Shown: positions 21,020 through 33,163 of the stretch, in pieces
How positions within the stretch are numbered: the stretch's first letter is position 1
Layout: each line of letters starts with the position of its first letter
NCBI RefSeq assembly: GCF_003171515.1
Contig: NC_089397.1
Span: forward strand, 1,054,001 to 1,118,000
DNA from: Pyrenophora tritici-repentis
Lineage: Eukaryota; Ascomycota; Dothideomycetes; Pleosporales; Pleosporaceae
Direction: 5' to 3'
DNA length: 64,000 nt
Notes under the pieces: model-generated
What the model was told of the DNA's origin: nothing
Databases searched by the model: none
What the model saw: the letters and a program-made list of their open reading frames with translations, nothing else
Made by a program: the position numbers and the translations under genes

Positions 21020-23192
21020 ATGGCGTCGTCGTCTCTTTCCAAAAGCAGCGACATTGAGCTGAATGCTGTACCATCTCGCTCAACCGACAGGCAAGATGAT
21101 CTCGCATTGGCGAAGCTGGGGAAGAAGGCTGTGCTGAAGGTTTGTTTCTTTCCCTCTTACCCCAGACCTTGCGCAGATCAAGATGCTAATGTTGCACAGC
21201 GTCGTTTCGGTTTCCTCTCGATCTTGGGCTTTAGTTGTACGGTACTGATCACGTGGGAGGGCTCTCTTGTGTAAGTCGCCAACGCATTGTGTCACGCGCG
21301 CACGTAGCTGATGATCGCTCAAGCTTGTTTCTCGTGGGGTTTCAAAAGTAAGCACTTCTATACGAAAAATTTCCACATATGCTGAGTGGAGTAGTGGTGG
21401 CCCGGCCGGTGTCATCTATGGCTATCTCACGGTATGGATCGGTACCGTATCAGTGTTCATGGTGCTGAGTGAGCTTGTCTCAATGTGAGTACATTCTATA
21501 GTGCATATCTTGAATCATTGACCAATAATCGATGAAGGGCACCCACATCTGGCGGTCAGTACCATTGGGTCTCGATGCTCGCGCCACGAAGATCGCAGAA
21601 GCTGTTGAGTTATATCTCCGGTATTACATCCTCTTCCCAGAGTACAAACTTCGACAGAAACTCAATTAACACCTTGGCACAGGATGGCTCACTCTCTGCG
21701 GCTGGTTAGCTTCTCTCGGCTCCGGTGCCTTCCTCACTGGCGGTCTTATCCAAGGCCTACTGATGCTCTGTCAACCAGATACCTATGTCCCTCATAACTG
21801 GCACGTGACACTTCTTTACTGGGCCGTCATCGCGTTCTGCGTCTTCATCAATGTGGCTGCTGGATGGCTGCTGCCCAAGTTCGAGGGCGCACTGCTGATA
21901 CTGCACATCCTGGGGTTTTTTGCCATCCTAATACCATTGCTGGTGCTCGGGCCTCAGGGCAATGCTCAGGAGATCTTCACTTCGTTTTTGGATCTGGGAG
22001 GTTGGGACTCCCAAGGACTGAGCTTCTGCATTGGCATCATGGGGAGTGTTTTCGCGTTTGTTGGTAAGTCATGACCTCTACCTGATTTCTCAACGTGACG
22101 ATAAAGATCTTTTCCTAACGATTACATTGCGAATGCAGGCGGTGATGGTCCTATTCATGTAAGTACCACCACTTAAATCAAAGACACCACCACTAAAAAA
22201 AATCACCCCTTAGTTATCCGAAGAGATCCAGAACGCCCAAATCATCGTTCCTCGTTCAATCATGACCGGCATCGCCATCAACGGATCCCTAGGCTTCGGC
22301 ATGATTCTCACCGTTCTCTTCCGCATGGGAGACCTCGACGCCGTGCTTGAAGAGAATCCCGCGTTCCCCTTTATGGCCATCTTCCACCGCGCAGTGCAAT
22401 CGCGTTCCGGCGCAGCTGTCATGGCATCCATCGTCATGGTACTTACAATCAGTGCCAACGTAGGTTTCTCAGCCTCGACATCGCGAATTTGTTGGGCTTT
22501 TGCCAGAGATAAGGGAATACCCGGGTGGAGGACATTGAGCCGGGTACGTGATACACCCCCCAGAACAATCAACAAGAATCTTAGTAAAAAATACTAACAA
22601 CACTTCCAGGTCAGCGACCGCACCTCCATCCCCGTCTACGCCGTCGCCCTAACAAGCATCATCGCCTCCCTCCTCGGTCTCATAAACATCGGTTCTACCA
22701 CCGCCTTTAACGGCGTAATCTCCGTCGCCATCGCCGGCCTCTTCTCCTCGTACCTCCTCACTTCCTCACTGCTCCTCTACCGCCGCTGCACCGGTGCCAT
22801 CCTACCCCCCCAGCGAAGCTTTCGACACAGAGGCCCCATCTACAACTCCTGACGGCATGGTCCGCGCCACCTGGGGACCCTGGCGCATCCCCGGTGTGTG
22901 GGGCATCGCGAACAATGCGTTTGCGTGCTCGTATCTGTCGTTTGTGTTTTTCTTTAGCTTTTGGCCCAGCTTTGCCAAGGTTACGCCGGCGAATATGAAT
23001 TGGGCGATTCTTGTCACGGGCGCCATTGCCCTGTTGAGTGCGATTTATTATGCGGTTTGGGCGCGGAAGACGTATCATGGACCGGTTGTTGAGGTGGATG
23101 CCGTGGATGCTGTGGAGAGGGCTGGGGGGGCAAGGGAGTGGGTCAGATTTGTAGGTGGTTTGGGTTGTGAGAGAGATGAGGGAATGATATGA
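21020..23192 (+). CDS. Amino acid/GABA/choline permease (APC superfamily), frameshifted near the C-terminus
   Basis: Twelve-helix plasma-membrane transporter of the fungal Uga4/Hnm1-like branch of the APC superfamily; substrate cannot be decided. Nine exons: 21020-21139, 21200-21270, 21324-21347, 21392-21484, 21538-21620, 21683-22063, 22139-22158, 22214-22543, 22610-23192. Introns are 44-75 bp with GTRNGT-type donors. Family blocks are visible: FGFLSILGFSCTVLITWEG, SGGPAGVIYGYL, MAPTSGGQYHWVSMLAP, SYISGWLTLCGW, GGDGPIHLSEEIQNA and ARDKGIPGWRTLSRV. In exon 9 the frame carrying helices 9-10 ends in a run of seven C (22805-22811), and the C-terminal part (GMVRATWGPWRIPGVWG and two helices) lies in another frame. 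One C too many accounts for this: either a sequence error or a young null allele. Confidence 0.75.
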
Positions 23193-23310
23193 TGGGGTAA
23201 AAGTACATGTATCGGATTTCTGGGGTTCTTTGTGATGGAATATATGGGGGTCGTAAATATAATATTCTCATCTGGACTTGGGTCAACAATAGCGAGTACC
23301 TTCCCGCTCT

Positions 23311-23840
23311 TTAAAACTTCCTCATAGCATCATTAACCAAATCCGCCCCAAACTTAGCCCCAGCCCCATACACTGCCGCATTCCCAAATTTCATTGCCAA
23401 TTTGCTCGCCCATTCATGATGCTAAACAGAACACGTCAGCCCTCTCCCCCCATCTTCCTTTCCTCTCTCCCCCAAAAAGGTATCCATTCATCAACACCCT
23501 CCCCTCGAATTAACAACATACCTTAGGATGTCCCGGATTCGCCGGATGACTCGGATCCTGCGCCTGCTGCGCCACCAAACTAGGATTGAACTGATTCCCA
23601 CCCGCCACGTACTTTGGATCCATGTAGGGTGATTGCTGGCCGTTTGGTTGCTGGTCACTACCATCAGCCCCATCAAACATACAAAACAATCATGTTTTCT
23701 TTTCAGGAGGGATGACGTACAGGCAACTGAGCTTGGATAGACTGTAACTGTGGAGGCGACAAGACACCGGATGAAGCGAGATATTCGAGTTCGGTCCGGA
23801 TGGTTCCTAAGGAACGGCTGATCTGGGCTGGGTCGGGCAT
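23311..23840 (-). CDS. Lsb1/Pin3-like short protein without SH3 domain
   Basis: Exons (minus): 23721-23840, 23522-23650, 23311-23421; introns of 70 and 100 bp with GTACGT and GTATGT donors; 119 residues. The N-terminus (PDPAQISRSLGTIRTELEYL) matches the N-terminal helix of yeast Lsb1/Pin3-type proteins (NRSLTNIRTELDFL). The C-terminus (KFGNAAVYGAGAKFGADLVN) matches their Gly/Ala-rich end. The central SH3 domain of the yeast proteins is absent; a short Q/P-rich linker (QPNGQQSPYMDPKY) replaces it. Yeast members bind Las17/WASP and regulate actin patches and prion formation. Without SH3, that Las17 role is not expected, so the function here is open. Similarity is by recollection of the yeast proteins, not by a search. 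Confidence 0.65.
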
Positions 23841-24307
23841 GGTTTTGCTTATTTCTTGTCTAAGTTCTGGAATTCGCTGGTGGTGGTGTTGTGGAGGATA
23901 GAGAAGCCGTTCACTGCCAAGTTCGTGGGGATCGACTTGGCAGAAAGCTTGTTGGATTATCTCTCTGGTTGTGTGATGTAGTTTGTCAGTTAGCGGGGAT
24001 GAGCAAGGTACGATGACGTCAATATCGTATTTTGAGTTCGGCTTTGGAAGGAAAAGCAAAATGTAGTTGGAGAAAGCAACACTAAATCGAATCTATGGGA
24101 AGAATGATGCCAAGATAAGTTGTGGCTATTGATACACGGCCTCGTAGTCGCAACAAGGGCTTTTTTTCGTATATGTACAATTCTATAACCTCATTTCGAA
24201 GATGATGGCCGGGTATTTTCTATGCAGCTTCTTTGAGAACGCCAATGATTGGGGTTCGTAGTGTTTTACACAAAAATAAGAAGTTGAGCTAGTTGGTTGA
24301 CTTTAGT
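23841..24307. other. Intergenic, 5' flank of the Lsb1-like gene and 3' flank of LETM1
   Basis: 467 bp without a supported gene. An open frame continues upstream of the Lsb1-like start to 24059, but its sequence has no conserved features and is probably leader. Confidence 0.5.
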
Positions 24308-26038
24308 TTAATCCTTCTTCGCTGCTTCCGCGGGCTTGTCGGCATTGCCCGTGGGGTCATCCATCGTCCTTGCTCGGTCGTCCTGTTCGGCGCGCTCAGC
24401 ACTACCACCTGCATTGCCTCCGGTGCTAGCCTCGGCTTCTTTGCCCTCCTCAACAGCTTTGGCCTCCTTGGCATCTTGTGCCTCCTTTGCGGGCCTCTCG
24501 GTTTCATCGATGTTTTCGTGGTCTTGAGGCGACGCAGTAGCTTTGTTCTCAACAGTCTCTGTCTGCTCGTTCTCCTCGTTGATCAGTTCTTGCTGCTCCT
24601 TGAGGACCTCAAGACGTTGCTTGTTGGTCGCGGCGCCCTCGGCATTGCGGACCTCAAGATCTACTTCGTGGTAGAGCTCCTCAGGAATGCTGGAGAGAAC
24701 TGCCTCTAGAGCGTCGATTTGAGATGTCATCTCAGTCTCCTTACCCTGAGCATACACAAAAGCGTTGGAAAGCACAAGGAGAGTCGAGGGGACACCGTGT
24801 TTTAGGCGGAGATCCAACCAGCTAGTAAGGTCGTCCCTCAATCGGCCAGGAGAGACACCGTAGGTGCGGAGACCACGGCTTGCGCAGGCAGTCTGGAGCT
24901 CGGGAACGGAGAGTGATTCAACGCCTTCGTAGGCAATGGCTCTGTCGTCGCGCTTGATCTGGCGCATGCGTACGCGGACTTGGTAGCGCAAGAAGTTGTC
25001 CGTACCGAAAGATGTAATGTTCATGTATCGGCAGATGGAGACAAGCTGAGGCCTGGACAAGTTGTCTAGAGTAAGGTCATCCTTGAAGATCTTGCAGACC
25101 TTGATAATCTCCTCGGGAGTTGGCTTCTCGCCAGTTGTGCGGACCTTGCGGAAGAACTCTGCAAACTCGGCTGTCTGCGCGTTCTCGGGAGAGACGGGTA
25201 GACCGGTTTCCTTGAGAGTCTGGCGGAGGAAACCGCTGACGTCTTTCCGAGTGGCTCGGAGAGTTTGAGCTTTGCTGTCTTTGGCTGACTGCCCTTCGTA
25301 GGTGCTGGGAAGCATGTTGGGGAAGAGCTTTAGTGCTACAGGGAGCAGCAATTCGGCAAACGGGACAATGACGAAGGGTAGGAAGGGTACCAGACGGGCA
25401 AGATCCTGTACTGTACGTTGCAACTAGAGCGGGTCAGTATGTTTTGCGAGCGGCTACTTTATGATACACACCTGTCGACGCTCTCGCCGAGTAAGCTCGT
25501 AACCGGCAGCCATCTTCAAAGCCAGCTTGGAACTGATCCGAATCTCGAAACCTAGCAGCTTCGTTCCGTCCCAGTAGTGAGCCAGCTCGTGCTTGACCTT
25601 TTGCCAGACAGTCAACTTCTTCTTTGCCTCTTCCTTTTTCGCAATGGCCCTTTTCTCCTCCTTGGTCTCGGCCGCAGACTTCTCCGCCGCCAGTTCCGTC
25701 ATTGTCTGGACATCCTGGGCGGCTGTCTTGGGGTTGGCAGTCGCACCGGACTTGGGAATAATGGTGTCCTCTTTCTCGAGCAGCGGTTTCGACTGCTGCT
25801 GGGTCTTCTGCTCCTGCCTAGGAAGTGTTTTGCTCGCTTTTGAGGGGTCAAAGCCAGGAGGTGGGTAGTTTTGCGCAGCGTTTGAAGATGTCGTCTCGGT
25901 TTGTAGGGCACGCAAAGGGATGAGGATGCGAATGGCTGGTGAGGTCCTAAGCATAGGGCGATGGGCGCGTGTGCTGGTCCTGATGCCCGCTCTGAAGACT
26001 GCAGGCGCAGCCCGCGAAGCAGTGCGACCGGCGTACAT
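24308..26038 (-). CDS. MDM38: LETM1/Mdm38 family mitochondrial inner-membrane protein
   Basis: Inner-membrane protein needed for mitochondrial K+/H+ exchange and for ribosome association with the membrane. Exons (minus): 25472-26038 and 24308-25423, 48-bp intron, 560 residues. The start at 26038 gives a typical presequence rich in R, A and S ([20 protein letters not shown]). After a charged linker come the conserved [19 protein letters not shown] block, a single membrane segment ([20 protein letters not shown], about residues 200-220) and [10 protein letters not shown]. The LETM1 ribosome-binding-like domain follows ([34 protein letters not shown]). The C-terminus is low-complexity, rich in E, A and K. 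An upstream in-frame start exists but would place extra hydrophobic sequence before the presequence. Confidence 0.9.
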
Positions 26039-26938
26039 TGCGCCGGGAGAAATTGCGAGGTATTTCGAGAGTGAGTGATAAATATTCAGATGATTAAAGT
26101 AGTTTTGGAAGAGAAACAACAAACGAAGTAGGGAAAGGAGGCGTGGGAGATTGTGGTTGGAAGCAAGGGAGCGGATGATGTAGCTTTGTGAAAATAGGCT
26201 CCGCTGACGTTGCGTCTTCGGACTTTAGCATGGGCCTAGTAGTTTCAGGGACAGTCGTGGTCGGGCGATCTTAAGCCCCGGGCCTGGTCGCCACGAACGG
26301 GCCGCATAATCGATTGTGAGTGAGGCGCATACTGACAGCAGCTAGGAACAAGCCGGGCACATGTCAAGACTAAGTCTAGGCTTGCTAGAAGCTCTGGCAG
26401 TAGAAATCATGTCTCGGGTTCCCATGTCCAATCCAACAGTCTGGGGCGCGCACGAGCTCATTTTGTCCCATGTCGGTGTCGTGCTGCTGACTGTTCTAGA
26501 ATTTTTTAAACTGGGCATCTTCGCCATGGCTTCCATGATTCGAGCGTCCCGTGATGTATGCATGACCGAGGCCCTGGCAAACCGACCCGATCCCGATGTC
26601 AGCACCAAATTGTGCGCCCCGGTACGCGGCTTACGAAATACCCTTGAATTCTGACCCGTTCCCCTCACCTCTCCACGCCGGCCCCGGTCGTCGCTCTTCT
26701 TTCCTCTGAACCGAGTTTCGCCGTACCGCGTGCTTCGTGTTTCCACTACTTCTTTCTAGCCCTCGGTTCGCTACCACCTACAATTTGACACGACTTTCGC
26801 CATGGATATTTTTTAATACCAACGAGACTGCGGCGAAGCCCTCGAGCCTCACTCACTCCCATTCCATATTCCTAGTATACATAGTAGCCAACAGACTCCA
26901 GCCATTTGCGCCTATATCCACATCACCCCATCACCATA
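26039..26938. promoter_or_regulatory. Divergent promoter region of LETM1 and adenylate kinase
   Basis: 900 bp between two divergent genes for mitochondrial proteins. A 97-codon frame at 26361-26654 and its antisense frame have no recognisable domain and are not called. No specific binding site could be supported. Confidence 0.45.
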
Positions 26939-27795
26939 ATGACGATTGGACGGTTAGCAAAGGCGGCCCGCATCATACTGGTGGGCGCACCAGGTGTCGG
27001 GAAGGGTACCCAGACGGAGCGCTTGATGAAGAAATTCTCCGAACTATCGGCAATCAGTTCTGGCGATCTGCTGAGGAAGAACGTGAGGGAGCGGACGCCT
27101 CTCGGTATGCGACTAGACTTTTGACGTCGCCGAAAAAAAAATCCTGACATGATGCAGGCATCCAAGCCGAACACACTATCAAGGCCGGTAAATTGGTCCC
27201 AGACACGATGATCTTGCGCCTCATTGTCAATGAGCTTACAACACGCGGATGGATACGAGACAATGCATTGCGTCCATATGCGCTCAACTTTAGCTCACTA
27301 GACACGGCCGACCATACCGTAGACTCGGTCATGATTCCCTCAGATGTGCGGGCCCCGCGTTACACCTTCTCGAACAAGCCAGCGGCCTCCTTTATACTCG
27401 ACGGCTTCCCACGAACCGTTGTGCAAGCAATTCAGCTTGACAACATTGTCCCCATTAATATGGTGGTCAATCTCAACACGCCCAGCGACATCATCATCGA
27501 TCGCATATGCAATCGCTGGGTGCACGAAGCGTCGGGACGAGTCTACAACATCACCTTCAATGCGCCAAAGGTTGACGGCAAGGATGACATCACGGGCGAG
27601 CCCCTCACACGACGGGCGGACGATGACCCAGAGGTATGGAAGGCGCGTCTGCAGAGTTTTCGCGAAAACAACGAGCCGCTTCTCGAGCATTATGATAAGC
27701 TTGGTGTACTTTGGACAGTGACCGGGAACAGCAGCGACGAGATTTCCCCAAAACTCTTCGCCGAATTCAGCAGGCGATTTGGCGCCCTTGATTGA
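26939..27795 (+). CDS. ADK2: Mitochondrial adenylate kinase (GTP:AMP phosphotransferase)
   Basis: Transfers phosphate from GTP/ATP to AMP in the mitochondrial matrix. Exons 26939-27104 and 27158-27795 (53-bp intron, GTATGC...ATGCAG), 267 residues. The P-loop GAPGVGKGTQ is at about residues 16-25, with an AMP-binding SSGDLLR, the family motif LDGFPRT, and the lid region with CNRWVHEASGRVYN and DDITGEPLTRRADD. The lid lacks a four-cysteine zinc site. An insert between the AMP-binding region and the LDGFPRT motif is longer than in yeast. It is divergent from LETM1. No strong cleavable presequence is visible, which is normal for Adk2. Confidence 0.9.
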
Positions 27796-28044
27796 TGTCG
27801 TGTATTCTCTCGCGTGGGTTATGGCATTTTGATCACATCACGTACGATACCAATGTACTTGTCTTGTTTAGATGGGATTTCTTACGACATGGCGACATGT
27901 GCGTGTGTCTTGGGGACAAGTCGCACGTTCCTCATTCACTGTAGATATTGGATCGATTGGTATTTTGCCATCAGGGTGCACTTAGTAAAAACTATTAATT
28001 CTTTCCCTCTGAGCACACTCCCTACATCATGGCTATCACAACTA

Positions 28045-29636
28045 ATGACGGCGCGCTTGAAGGAAGCGCAAGCCACGTCCTGCATGTACGGCGAGCGCGG
28101 CTCGGAGGAGAGCCTGGGCGCTAATCCCACCTGTTCAATCGACGTCACCGACACACCCCCGAGCTCACCAACACTACAGCCGACAGCAAGCCCTCAGTAT
28201 CTATTTGGCGATATACACGAAGATTCCGAGTACGATCAATTAAGCGACGTGTGTGAGCTCGAAGAGAGTCGCCTGCTATTCATCCGCCATCCCGGAGCTG
28301 TCCGAAGACGCGCAATGGCTGCCGACTTCAGCGAAGGGCGCCTAGAGACGTTCGTAGGCAACCCACTGAAAGAGCTGGCGGGCACGCAAAACCAATATGT
28401 TTCATACCAAGTCATTACAAAGGTTGGTAGCCCAACGAGTAGCTTCGGTTTCCATCACACAGCTCTAACATTCAGCCCCGCCTGTAGTCTGACTTTCAGT
28501 CTTTCCAAAAACCCGAATTCTCCGTCCGCCGCCGCTTCACCGACTTCGTCTTCCTCTGGAAACAGCTCTCCAAGGAATACCCGCAATGCGCCGTCCCGCC
28601 GCTACCCGACAAGCACAAGATGGAGTATGTGCGTGGGGACCGCTTCGGCCCGGACTTCACTGAGAGACGAGCCCACTCATTGCATCGCTTTCTCAAGCGG
28701 ATAGCACTGCACCCGGTACTTCGGAGAGCGGTATTATTCATCAACTTTTTGGAGAGCGCCGACTGGAATCAGCACATGAAGGGTCGATCATCACGAGCCG
28801 CAAGCGGGTCAGAACAGGGAGGCGGTGGCTTCGTGGACAGTATTGCGGATACGTTCGTCAACACTTTCACCAAGATACACAAGCCAGACCAGCGCTTCAT
28901 CGAAGTCAGTGAGCGAGCCAACAAGCTGAGCGAGGACCTGAACAACGTCGAGAAGGTTACTGTCAAGGTCGCTAGGCGGCAGGGTGACCTAGAAACTGAT
29001 TATGCTGATCTGGCGACTCAGTGTCAGAAACTGACAACCATGGAACCTGCTGTAGAAGGCAACCTCACATCTTTCGCTGCTTCTGTCAATACCACCTCAC
29101 AGGGTTTCAAATCTATTCGTGATCACACGGACCAGAATTATTTGACCAGTCTTCGAGACATGGACGCCTATATCCAGGCCGTCAAGACTCTTCTGCGAAC
29201 ACGAGAGGCCAAACAGCTCGACTTTGAGCAACTGAGCGAATATCTAGCCAAATCTGCTGCTGACCGCGATTCGCTGGCCAGCGCAACAGGTTCCGGAATG
29301 GGCGCCTCCGGATTTCTTCGCTCCAAAGTGGAGGATTTCCGGGGTATCGACCACGATCAAGCGCGTCGGCAACGCGTCCGTAAATTGGAGGTGGAGATTG
29401 AACGTCTCACGGGCGAAGTGGAGATGTCAAAGAAGGCCAGTGAGGCATTCGACGAGCACACGGTCAAGGAAGTTGCCGACTTTGAGCGCATCAAAGCCAT
29501 TGAATTCAAGGATACCCTCGGTGATCTAGCCGACGCACATGTGGAATTCTTCCAGGGGACGATTGAGACATGGGAGAAGTTCTTGGAGGATATGCGGAAA
29601 GAAGAGGACCAGCGAAAAGCGGCTGCAGCATCGTAG
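28045..29636 (+). CDS. SNX4: Sorting nexin 4 (Snx4/Atg24), PX-BAR protein
   Basis: Phosphoinositide-binding sorting nexin that acts in retrieval from endosomes and in selective autophagy. Exon 1 ends at 28422 (VSYQVITK) and a 65-bp intron 28423-28487 joins SDFQSFQKPEFSVRRRFTDF, the start of the PX core. The PX domain continues with PPLPDKHK and FLKRIALHP. The C-terminal half is a helical BAR domain (FTKIHKPDQRFIEVSERANK, then long heptad-like helices to the end at 29636). The start is uncertain: 28045 is in frame with exon 1, 28078 is a second in-frame choice, and an ATG at 28029 (MAITTNDG, similar to other fungal Snx4 N-termini) would require one more intron. Confidence 0.85.
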
Positions 29637-30467
29637 AGTTATGTTCAGAAAGAAGCCACCCCCACGGGATTTGAGACAGCAGTCCTTCTGGCTGGTCTAC
29701 CAACTGGTTGGAGAGACGACGCTGAGCTAGATGGTTCGTCCCTATGGAGGACAGATTGATCAGGGGAGATTTGACGCTTGATTGTCAAACATGGTGAGCG
29801 AGTTCCGTTGGTGCATGACAAGCCTCATTTGACGTGGCGTTGGGGCAGTGTCATCATTTGTAACGACAACACCACTAGCCTATGCCTAATTCATGTGTAA
29901 CAAGACGCCTCTATGGAACACTATGTTGGAGTGATTGTAGTGGATGTTGGTCGTGGTAGCGGTAGCGAAGGCTCCATGGCTCCATAGCACGGGCTTTAGA
30001 TGGGGGCCTCCAGGGCTTGGCAGCGCGAGAAGCACGGCGGGTCAGGGGTAGAAATCTATCTGACCCCCCTACTGGTGAAGAAATGAAGGGTTTACAGTAG
30101 GGAGACAGCTGACTGTAGTGGCAATGGAAAAGCAACTTGATGGCGCACAACAACGGCGCAAGCTTGGAGGCCATGTAACGGGCTTTCACGTGCGAGAGCG
30201 ATTGGAGCGATGACGTGCAATTTCCAAACCCCTGGCAGGCTTGCGGGCTAACATCCTAGCAACCATCTACCGAGCCGCCGGACCCGTCCCTTTAGAAGTT
30301 TGACGCCCGCCGGCCGCAACCAAAGACATCCCATCCCACAAGAGACAGGCGGCTCCTGCAGCGCAGATTCCCCGCTTCATTACATGCTCGACGATATATG
30401 ATATATAACCTAATTCTACCCCGCCAAACTCATGTCTCTACCACTCCCTGTCACAACACCCACAACC
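29637..30467. other. Intergenic, no gene seen
   Basis: 830 bp containing the 3' flank of SNX4 and the promoter of the phosphotransferase gene. A TATATATGAT... AT-rich stretch at about 30390-30410 lies some 70 bp before the next start codon. No coding feature is supported. Confidence 0.5.
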
Positions 30468-31988
30468 ATGCCTCCGAGCAAAGGTACGCAGCCCCTTTGA
30501 GCGCTCATTCTACCCATTTTGCTAACCAGAATTTATTGCTTAGAAACAAAAAGGCATGAGTGCGTCTCCGAAGATGCGCTGCAGCATCTGAGAACCTACA
30601 AATACTCGAGCGTCGATAAATCCTTCATCTCCCGCTACATCCTGAAGCATTACGTACGACTCCTTCATGCACGCGACCGCAACGCCATCTAACATGTGCA
30701 CAGTGGAATGGCTTCGTCGAACTCCTACCCTTATGGCTGGCCCCGAACCTCGTCACATTATTAGGCTTTTTCTTCATCCTGGGAAACGTCGTGCTGCTAG
30801 AGCTATACATCCCAGATTTGGTCGGACCAGCCCCCTCATGGGTATACTACAGCTTCGCATTTGGCATGTGGATGTAAGAAGTGTCGCGTTACACCAGCTC
30901 TAGTACTGCGCTGATATCTTTCCAGGTACTCCACCATGGACAACGTCGACGGAAAGCAAGCGCGTCGCACCGGCACATCGAGCCCGCTGGGAGAACTTTT
31001 TGAGTACGTGACTACAGCCCAATGCGCCACTATCACAATACTGATTGCGACTTAGCCATGGAATTGACTCCCTTAACTGCACCTTGGCAAGTCTCCTGGA
31101 GACGGCAGCTGTTGGCTATGGCTCTACTAAGATCGGTGCCTTCACTGCGCTGATTCCAGTCCTTCCCATGTTCTTCTCCACTTGGGAAACATACCACACG
31201 CACACTTTGTACCTAGGCTACTTCAACGGCCCTACAGGTAAGCCGACCTCGTTGCTTTTTGAGACCCATGCTTACCCAATCCAGAGGGGCTAATTCTTGC
31301 GTGCACGTTCATCTGCATGTCAGGCTACTTCGGCCCGGAGATATGGTCAACTCCCCTCGCCAATTACTTCCCATCTTACAAGGCGGAGATCGGTGAAGTT
31401 ACCTTGAAAGAACTCTGGGTACCTATCATCTTGTTCACCTTCTTCGTCGCTCACCTTCCGGCCTGCATCGTCAACGTTGCACGCGCGCGACGCGCCAAGA
31501 ACCTGCCCCTGCTGCCCCTTCTCAAGGAATGGACACCCCTGGTCATCTTCGTCGTCTGCACCATGGCCTGGCTCGGATCACCATATTCGAAGCTCTTAGA
31601 AGACAACCACCTCGTCCTGTACTGCCTGACAATGTCGCTGGTCTTTGGAAGAATGACCACAAAGATCATCCTGGCACATCTTACCCACCAGGCCTTCCCC
31701 TACTGGACCGTTATGCTTGCGCCCATGATTGGAGGTGCTCTACTCGTCAACCATCCCTACTTCACCATTCCCGGTACCACCTTTGGCCCCATCTCAGCCA
31801 ACTTTGAGCTGTGGTACCTTCGTGCATATTTCGTTTTCGCCGCTGTTGTCTACGGGCGATGGGCACACCTTGTGATTACAAGCATCTGCGACTACCTAGG
31901 CATCAACTGCCTTACGATACCCAAGAAGACATCCGAGAAGAATGGACGGGCCAGTGTTGTCGTTGACGGCAAAGGTCGCACAGACTAG
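30468..31988 (+). CDS. EPT1: Choline/ethanolamine phosphotransferase (CDP-alcohol phosphatidyltransferase)
   Basis: Last step of the Kennedy pathway: transfers phosphocholine or phosphoethanolamine from the CDP form to diacylglycerol in the ER membrane. Six exons: 30468-30483, 30544-30653, 30704-30873, 30926-31003, 31056-31237, 31285-31988, with introns of 47-60 bp. The family signature DG-x2-AR-x8-G-x3-D-x3-D is complete ([23 protein letters not shown] region, split by intron 4). Multiple hydrophobic helices follow to the C-terminus. The sequence does not settle whether it prefers choline (CPT1) or ethanolamine (EPT1). Confidence 0.9.
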
Positions 31989-33163
31989 AGCGACCCAATC
32001 CGATTCAGACAGACTGCCACCACCAACGGAACAAACGACACTTATATTCCTATGCCGTACATCTTCACGGCACATCCTCAAGTTTAGCGCATCTGCGTTT
32101 GAACGCAGCACCTTTTGACGATCAAGGCTTCGTGACGAGACCAGATTAGACCTAATGACGACATTCAGGATACACACCCCTAACTATTATAACTTTTAAT
32201 CATGAGAGAAGATTTAGAGAAAGAGAGAGCACGCAGGGACCTCAATAGTCTGGAACTGTTCTCGTAATTTGCTTCTTCTTCATCTTGTTCTTTTCTCTTC
32301 TCTTCTCGTCATCGCTTACCTATTCTTTTGCATAGAATATTTTTAATATGTTATCAACAATGATATTGACAAAGTTTTCTGTCGGGAGGGAGATTTGAAC
32401 ATGGCCGATCGACTTTTGATCGGGCATATCATACATAGCATAGATGTAGAGCGTGGCTCCAGATTTTCAACAATGGAACCAGGGCAACTGCGTGCGTGGT
32501 TGCCTTCCGAGTTTGACCGCTTAGGTGTGCTGCTTTCTTGATATCCGCGCGTGCTCTATTACTCTTTCCTTGTGCTGTTTTCTACCGCTTCTCTGTGTTG
32601 TCTCTTACCTTCGACTGTCCCATGTCGGTGTGCAAGCGGGCGCATCTTGCACATACACTTGCTCTGCTTGTGGGCTACATATGCGCTTCATGTGCATTGA
32701 TTCTATCAACCACGTCGAAATCATTCATTAGTGCAGTTCTCATTCCCGAGGTTTTCGACAAGGGTCTAGTCGTGACCTTCTATTACTTTGGGTCGCTTCA
32801 CGTTCGCCAACGTCACTTTTCTCACTCGAAGTGAAATTTGTCTTGTACGTATATATCATGTAGGAGTGGCCGTTTCGCACAATCTTAGCAAACGCACACT
32901 TCTGTCTATTACATAGTCCATCACTTTGCAAGCCTGTTTTACTCACTTCCTTTCTCTTTCTCGAGCTGTACATTATCTCTGTTCCAATCACAAGACCCAA
33001 ACTTAACCTGAACCAAATTCTTTTGTCCCTGTCTCCCCAGATCCCGATTGGTTGACTTGTGTGCGCGCGGCCTGCAGTAATTCCCACAATATCCTGCCGT
33101 GACAGGGTCCGATACGCATACAACTTCCCGGCCACTGTATGCTAACGCTTTTAGCAACACCTT
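31989..33163. other. Intergenic, no gene seen
   Basis: 1.2 kb. Short frames at 32525-32834 lack any recognisable domain. AT-rich and CT-rich stretches (tcttctcttctcgtc near 32290) are present. Nothing else is supported. Confidence 0.5.

Noticed and set aside
24293..24709. 138-codon hydrophobic plus-strand frame
   Set aside because: Antisense of the low-complexity E/A/K tail of LETM1; hydrophobicity follows from the complementary codons.
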